Shown: positions 40,196 through 44,222 of the stretch, piece after piece | Layout: each line of letters starts with the position of its first letter | How positions within the stretch are numbered: position 1 is the first letter of the stretch | Source of the DNA: Nitrososphaerota archaeon | GTDB lineage: Archaea > Thermoproteota > Nitrososphaeria > Conexivisphaerales > UBA164 | Assembly: GCA_009903795.1 (NCBI GenBank) | Contig: WYER01000018.1 | Coordinates: 1 to 44,222, forward strand | Direction: 5' to 3' | Length of the DNA: 44,222 bases | The notes under the pieces: model-generated | Told to the model about the DNA's origin: nothing | The model's input: only the letters and a program-made list of their open reading frames with translations | Databases searched by the model: none | Position numbers and translations under genes: made by a program

Positions 40196-40760
40196 GCTCG
40201 CTATAATCGGTGGAATAGCTGGCGTTGGGAAAACAACTGTTCTGAACATATTTTATGAAAAGTTAAAGGCAAAGAACGTTGACTTTGAAACATTCGTTTA
40301 CGGAACGTTAATGCTCGAGGAAGCTCAAAAAATTGGAGTTAAGGACAGGGACGAAATGAGGAATCTGCCTTACGAAAAGCAGTTTGAGCTTCAGAAATTA
40401 GCGGCAAAGAGGATAGCTTCTTCAAAATCTTCTCTGAAAGTTGTTGACACGCACTTTCACATACCTACGCCTTTCGGATACTTGCCTGGAATACCCATGC
40501 ACGTTGCGAAAATACTCAAGCCAACTCACCTTTTCCTCATAACAGCTCCAGCTGAAATTATAATAAAGAGGAGGTTGAACGACCCTACAAGGAAGAGGGA
40601 AATAATACCATTGGAAAAGGTTGAAGAGGAGATAGAATATTCAAGGATGTACATGATATCATTATCAAACATTACAGGTGCGCTTGCTTCTGAAGTTGTA
40701 AATGAAGAGGGAAAGCCTGAAGCAACAGCAGAAGAGCTTATAAAAAGGCTTGAGCTGTAA
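40188..40760 (+). CDS. adkA: archaeal adenylate kinase AdkA
   Basis: A 190-residue archaeal-type adenylate kinase (ATP + AMP to 2 ADP), unrelated in detail to bacterial Adk. The P-loop is GGIAGVGKTT (8-17). The segment VVDTHFHIPTPFGYLPGIP is typical of AdkA, with the RRLNDPTRKREI lid-like stretch later. The TTG at 40188 follows GGTGGG and gives the normal N-terminus SKLAIIGGIAG; earlier TTG and GTG codons would add four odd residues. It sits in its usual place after secY. Confidence 0.93.
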   Translation: MSKLAIIGGIAGVGKTTVLNIFYEKLKAKNVDFETFVYGTLMLEEAQKIGVKDRDEMRNLPYEKQFELQKLAAKRIASSKSSLKVVDTHFHIPTPFGYLPGIPMHVAKILKPTHLFLITAPAEIIIKRRLNDPTRKREIIPLEKVEEEIEYSRMYMISLSNITGALASEVVNEEGKPEATAEELIKRLEL

Positions 40761-40783
40761 AAATTAGCCTTTAACTTTTTGGG

Positions 40784-42140
40784 GTTAAGAGGCGAAAGTC
40801 CCTCTTCGTGAGCTTTAAATAGCCCCTTATAACAGGTTTTTATATAAAGAAAAACATTAAATTGTTAGTGCCAACTTAGAGAAGAATGCCAAGATCAGGG
40901 AGAAGAGGAAACAAACCTTAATTAGAAGAAGGACTCAATAGGCAAAAACTTTCGAGCTGAAATTTGATAAAAGCAAGATCTCCAAAACAAAGCTTGCAAT
41001 CCTTAACCGCCTCTTTCTTGAGGCTAAATGGTTTACTAATTACATCATTGCAAACGGAATACTTAACTTCAAATCACATGCGGACTACAAAGTAAAAACG
41101 GTTCCTGTCAAGGTATGCAATGCGTTTGAGGAAAGGGAAATTCAAGTGCTTTCATCTCAAATGAAACAAGCCCTGATAAAAAGGCTTCAGGACAACGTGA
41201 TAGCTCTTTCAAAGTTAAAGGAAAAAGGTGTGAAGGTTGGGAAGATAAAATTCGTAAAGGCTGTGCATTCGATTCCGTTGATGCAGTACGAAGTGACTTA
41301 TTGGGTGAAAAATGACAATAAAATGGTCCACATACAAGGCGTTGGGAACTTTAAGGTATCTGGCTCGATCAGATACCTGAGAACGCAGAGCTTTCTTTAG
41401 CAAACTTAGTAGAAAGGAACGGAGATTACTAATACGTTACATGCTTTCTGCCCAAAGAAGAAAAATGTAAAAAAGAAAAGCCATAGGCATAGACCTAGGC
41501 GTGAAGAATCAAATAACCTTCTCAAATGGGGTCAAAATTCAATATTCAGTGCCTATGAGCAAAAGACTAAGGAGACTTTATCACTTCTTTTCTAGAGCAA
41601 AACCTGGATCTAGAAACAGGGAAAAGCTACTTTTGAAGATTAAAAAGGAATTCGAGAAACAGAATAATAAGAAGCGTGATATAATCAACAAAGTAACACA
41701 CTTTATAACGACAAAGTTGTATTTCAAAAAGATAACATACGCTCTTGGCAAAAGCTATTCGGCGAAAAGACCTATCAGACCTCCATAGGGGAAATCCGCA
41801 ATGCCTTGAAGAGGAAGGCTAGCACCCCTGTGGAGGTAGGAAGGTTTGTTAAGACGACAGGAGTTTGTCCTGTCTGTAGAACAAACGTTAAGCTTAACAT
41901 GTCCCAAGAAAGTTCACGTGCCCCTCCTGTAACTCAACGTTCGACAGGGATGTAGCTTCAGCTTTGGTTATTATGAAGGAGGGGCTTTCCCTATGGAACG
42001 TAGGGGAGACGCCAAGGGATGAAAACGCCTCTGCGATGTTGGAATACTTTGCGAGTATTCCACACGTAAGCGTATCGATGAACCGGGAAGCCTTGCCAGT
42101 GAGGGCAAGGTAGTTCACTGCGTAGGAAAGACTTATTAGG
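40784..42140 (+). mobile_element. dead IS605/IS1341-type element without tnpA
   Basis: The left boundary carries GTTAAGAGGCGAAAG (also at 2484) and a short AT-rich leader. A single broken tnpB gene fills the element and no tnpA is seen. The right end has hairpin CCTTGCC-agtgag-GGCAAGG at 42091-42110 overlapping the tnpB stop, then GGTAGTTCACTGCG. In active relatives the RNA guide of TnpB is read from this 3' region; here it could be a relic of such an RNA. Exact boundaries cannot be fixed without another copy. Confidence 0.7.
40868..42113 (+). pseudogene. tnpB: tnpB pseudogene (RNA-guided nuclease family)
   Basis: The protein can be reassembled from three frames. A stop (40939-40941) lies early; a long frame runs to 41400 (KFDKSKISKTKLAILNRLF, DYKVKTVPVKVCNAFEE); the RuvC-I motif GIDLGVKNQ follows at about 41489; the frame changes near 41720; zinc ribbon CPVC at about 41866 and CPSC at about 41921 lie in two different frames; and the RuvC-III string FDRDVASALVIMKEGL precedes the end. 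The RuvC-II glutamate (normally VVVEDL) is replaced in VVFQKDNI. The gene is clearly dead. Confidence 0.85.
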
Positions 42141-42161
42141 CCGTTCATGTTTTGATATATC

Positions 42162-42728
42162 ATGATCAGCTCAGAAGATTTAAAAAGAATCCTTGAACCA
42201 AAGAACTCTTTGTTTGTAGCATGGGACGTACACAGAGCGCTGTTTAACTCCACCTTTAACAGAGACGAATTCCTTAAGGGCTTTCAGACAGCGCTCAACG
42301 CTGCTCGAAAAGCCAGAGTACCGGTTATATTTACAAAGATAACGCCATTCCCTACGGGTTTTGAACCGCCAAGCGCAAAGCTAATGCAGTGGAGAGGAGG
42401 TTTCAGACCTGAAGATATGGAGCTCATAGTCCAGCCACAGCAAGAAGATATCGTTATAAACAAGAACACTTGGTCTATCTTCGTCGGGACAAACGTAGAG
42501 CTTCTTGCTAGGAACTCCGGCAGGTCAACATTTGTGTTCACAGGCATAGCAACAGATATAGGGGTTGAAACAAGCGCAAGACATGCTTACGCTCTTGGAT
42601 TTATTCCGGTAATAATAAGCGATGGCGTTTCTTCTCAGGACATGGAAGCGCACAAAAGATCTCTGGCAAACATGCAAAGGTTCTTCCCGGTAATAAGTTC
42701 TGAAGAATTATCAAAGATCTGGAGTTAG
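42162..42728 (+). CDS. isochorismatase-like hydrolase, nucleophile missing
   Basis: A 188-residue member of the isochorismatase/nicotinamidase superfamily. The acidic residue Asp22 (LFVAWDVHRALF) and Lys101 (INKNTWSIFVGT) of the usual Asp-Lys-Cys triad are in place. The cysteine position lies in TGIATDIGVETSARHA, where Gly134 stands in its place. True isochorismatases (EntB, PhzD) also have glycine here, so a vinyl-ether hydrolase rather than an amidase is possible. The substrate is unknown. The gene stands alone downstream of a dead IS element. Confidence 0.85.
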   Translation: MISSEDLKRILEPKNSLFVAWDVHRALFNSTFNRDEFLKGFQTALNAARKARVPVIFTKITPFPTGFEPPSAKLMQWRGGFRPEDMELIVQPQQEDIVINKNTWSIFVGTNVELLARNSGRSTFVFTGIATDIGVETSARHAYALGFIPVIISDGVSSQDMEAHKRSLANMQRFFPVISSEELSKIWS

Positions 42729-42773
42729 ATTACTATAGAAACCCTTAATAAAGCGTATTTTTTTATTTATCCT

Positions 42774-43166
42774 ATGCCATTGTTCAAAAAGGAGATAACT
42801 TTGGAGAACGTCAAGGATATGCAGGCTCTTGTAAACAAGTTTTCAGAGTATCTTGAAGAGGAAGGGTACAAGGTTCAGACAAAGGTGGAAGGCGATAGAG
42901 CCATTTTGCAGGCTCAAAAAGGAGGCATATTAAGAGACATAATTGCCGCAGAAAGGGCTTTAACTTTTACTTTTGAAAAAAGCGGTGACAAAGTGAAAGC
43001 AACAGTAGGTGTTGGTAAATGGCTTCAGAACCTGGGAGTAACGGCACTCGAGGCTCTTTTTATATCAGAACTTTTTGTGTTTATTGATGTGCCAGAAATC
43101 CTCTGGAATTCTCACGTTGAGAACGAACTCCTTAAAAAGCTTAAAGAAATAGCAAAAGAAGTTTAA
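42774..43166 (+). CDS. hypothetical 130-aa protein
   Basis: A small soluble-looking protein. It has a helical start (ENVKDMQALVNKFSEYLEEEG), a beta region (YKVQTKVEGDRAILQAQKGG, LTFTFEKSGDKVKATVGVG) with the string GKWLQNLG, then a hydrophobic helix (ALEALFISELFVFIDVPEIL). I recall bacterial and archaeal proteins with QAKKGG...GKW strings but cannot name a family. An AT-rich stretch with TTATTTATC before the ATG may be its promoter. Confidence 0.6.
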   Translation: MPLFKKEITLENVKDMQALVNKFSEYLEEEGYKVQTKVEGDRAILQAQKGGILRDIIAAERALTFTFEKSGDKVKATVGVGKWLQNLGVTALEALFISELFVFIDVPEILWNSHVENELLKKLKEIAKEV

Positions 43167-43184
43167 ACGCAATTTTTTAATTTT

Positions 43185-43198
43185 AAAAGTTTATAATC
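43185..43198 (+). promoter_or_regulatory. promoter of the LLM oxidoreductase gene
   Basis: AAAAGTTTATAATC, the same AAAAGTTTATA 11-mer as at 9143 and 17983, 24 nt before the GTG start. Leaderless transcription is implied. Confidence 0.65.
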
Positions 43199-43219
43199 GA
43201 ATTAAACCATAATATAACT

Positions 43220-44140
43220 GTGAAGATAGGGCTTGCTCTTGAAAACTTCGTCCCTCCTGGAAATAATGTAGACGTCCAGAAGCTAGCAAAGATGGCAAAG
43301 CTTGCTGAAGAGCAAGGGTTTGAATCTATCTGGACCTGGGATCACCTTTTGCTAGGCTCCAGGAAGGTTTACCCTATACTTGAACCTTTAACAGTTCTAA
43401 GTTTCGTTTCAGCTTTTACATCTAAAATAAAGCTTGGTACAATTTACGTATTGCCCCTTAGGACCCCCCTTGTAGCTGCAAAGCTCATTTCTTCTCTTAA
43501 CTATATTTCCGGAAACAGGCTCATGCTCACTGTTGTTGCTGGCTGGTACGAGAAGGAGTTTCTCGCTGTCGGAGCAGATTTTGGAAAGAGAGGCAGAATA
43601 CTTAGCGATTATTTAAAGCTCCTCAGACGCCTGCTGAGAGATAGCGATGTCAATGAGAAGATTGAAAACATGACCTTTATACACGCTAACGTAGAGCCAA
43701 AAGCTGAAAACATCAAGATCTTTATAGGCGCCTACCTAGAAAACCCGATAAAGAGGGCAGCTAGGCTGAGCGACGGCTGGATGGCTTACTATTATAAAGA
43801 AGAGGACTTTACGGAGGGATTAAAAATAATAGAGAAACATTCCTTCGGCAGGGCTTTGGAAAACTCTGATATGGTGCCTGTTTATGTAGGGGAAGACGGA
43901 AGACAGAAAGTACACGAATTCACAAAAACGTACATGGACCTGCCAGATTGGTCAAAGTGCTCTGTTGAAAGCGGAATATACGGCACAGAAAAGGACGTAG
44001 CTGACAGGATAGAGTCTTATAAAAAAGCCGGGGTCTCAAGGCTAGTGCTTATACCGGCTTACTATGAACTTGAGCAGGTAGAAAAGTTGGGAAAAATCAT
44101 AAGGGATTTACAAAATGAACGAAAGCCTCAACTCATCTAA
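43220..44140 (+). CDS. LLM-class flavin-dependent oxidoreductase
   Basis: A 306-residue luciferase-like monooxygenase superfamily protein with a TIM-barrel core. The motif GFESIWTWDHLLLGSRKVYPILEP, the string IKLGTIYVLPLRTPL, LSSLNYISGNRLMLTVVAGWYEKEF and GYDDVADRIESYKKAGVSRL-like ending are typical. In archaea such proteins mostly use F420 (for example methylene-tetrahydromethanopterin reductase-like) but the cofactor cannot be decided here. The GTG start is at leaderless distance from the promoter. Confidence 0.88.
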   Translation: MKIGLALENFVPPGNNVDVQKLAKMAKLAEEQGFESIWTWDHLLLGSRKVYPILEPLTVLSFVSAFTSKIKLGTIYVLPLRTPLVAAKLISSLNYISGNRLMLTVVAGWYEKEFLAVGADFGKRGRILSDYLKLLRRLLRDSDVNEKIENMTFIHANVEPKAENIKIFIGAYLENPIKRAARLSDGWMAYYYKEEDFTEGLKIIEKHSFGRALENSDMVPVYVGEDGRQKVHEFTKTYMDLPDWSKCSVESGIYGTEKDVADRIESYKKAGVSRLVLIPAYYELEQVEKLGKIIRDLQNERKPQLI

Positions 44141-44143
44141 AGG

Positions 44144-44222
44144 CTGGGTAAATTTAAATACTAAAACCTTGTAAAGCATATTAAAGCGTGTCCCGTAGGG
44201 AATACTTCAAGAAGGCTCTAAA
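44144..44222 (+). repeat. 5' end of a repeated element, copy 2 (cut by window edge)
   Basis: TATA-like AAATTTAAATA at 44151-44161, then ATTAAAGCGTG, then CCCGTAGGGAATACTTCAAG. The order of blocks matches 8769-8845. The copy continues beyond the window. Confidence 0.55.
44187..44222 (+). CDS. partial CDS, start of a repeated gene (N-terminus only)
   Basis: From a GTG at 44187 the sequence reads MSRREYFKKALK and runs into the window edge. The GTG is 25-30 nt behind a TATA-like string. The homologous start in copy 1 (8804) is followed by a decayed ORF. Family unknown. Confidence 0.35.

Noticed and set aside
1-44222. CRISPR array, rRNA genes, integrase, toxin-antitoxin pair or replication origin
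   Set aside because: I looked for regularly spaced repeats, rRNA strings, Cdc6/Orc1 and tyrosine recombinase motifs and found none in the window.

Overview
The window is archaeal chromosomal DNA of low GC content (AT-rich, heavy use of ATA and AGA/AGG codons). Archaeal hallmarks are aIF5A with a hypusination site, TFB, a group II chaperonin (thermosome), Lrp and COG1709-type regulators, archaeal-type ribosomal proteins (eS4, eL32, eL19), an archaeal AdkA and an Rpp29-like RNase P protein. Many genes appear leaderless, with a TATA box about 25-30 nt before the start codon, while operon-internal genes carry GGTGA-type Shine-Dalgarno sequences. The gene set (thermosome, Hsp20, sulfur-trafficking genes, peptide ABC importer with a membrane-tethered binding protein) fits a thermophilic, probably heterotrophic and possibly acidophilic Thermoproteota-like archaeon. 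I cannot name the genus from sequence alone.

Layout. 1-774: tRNA-Ala(TGC) and a gene-poor stretch with decayed ORFs. 775-8657: housekeeping genes (aIF5A, Trm1, RNase Z, an unknown protein, DUF354 and BtpA proteins, cysteine synthase, Hsp20 and a PAC2 proteasome-assembly protein). 8658-9180: a decayed element whose 5' end recurs at the right edge. 9181-11492: a tight DsrE - TusA - SQR-like flavoprotein - DUF1641 operon, a sulfur-trafficking module. 11493-12105: transposon remnants. 12106-17956: thermosome, a probable pair of A-type ATPase stalk proteins, a CYTH phosphohydrolase/cyclase, TFB, an Lrp regulator and a degenerate ThiI-like protein. 18021-25834: a six-gene oligopeptide ABC transporter operon with a circularly permuted binding protein. 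25862-28225: an overlapping run of DUF72, 2'-5' RNA ligase-like, NAD kinase and an unknown small protein. 28226-31000: a dead IS605-type remnant, an orphan protein, tRNA-Leu(GAG), methionine aminopeptidase, a COG1709 regulator and tRNA-Ala(CGC). 31080-40760: the S10/spc ribosomal operon from uL22 to uL15, then SecY and AdkA. 40761-42161: a dead tnpB element. 42162-end: an isochorismatase-like protein, an unknown protein, an F420/flavin LLM oxidoreductase and the start of a repeated element.

The most unusual items are the circularly permuted peptide-binding protein, the ThiI-like protein with a destroyed PP-loop, the 68-residue minimal Rpp29, the 126-bp near-identical 3' segments in the two ABC ATPase genes, the bidirectional TATA element between the ATPase-stalk and CYTH genes, and the finding that most of the long gene-free gaps contain transposon debris, chiefly from one tnpB family.
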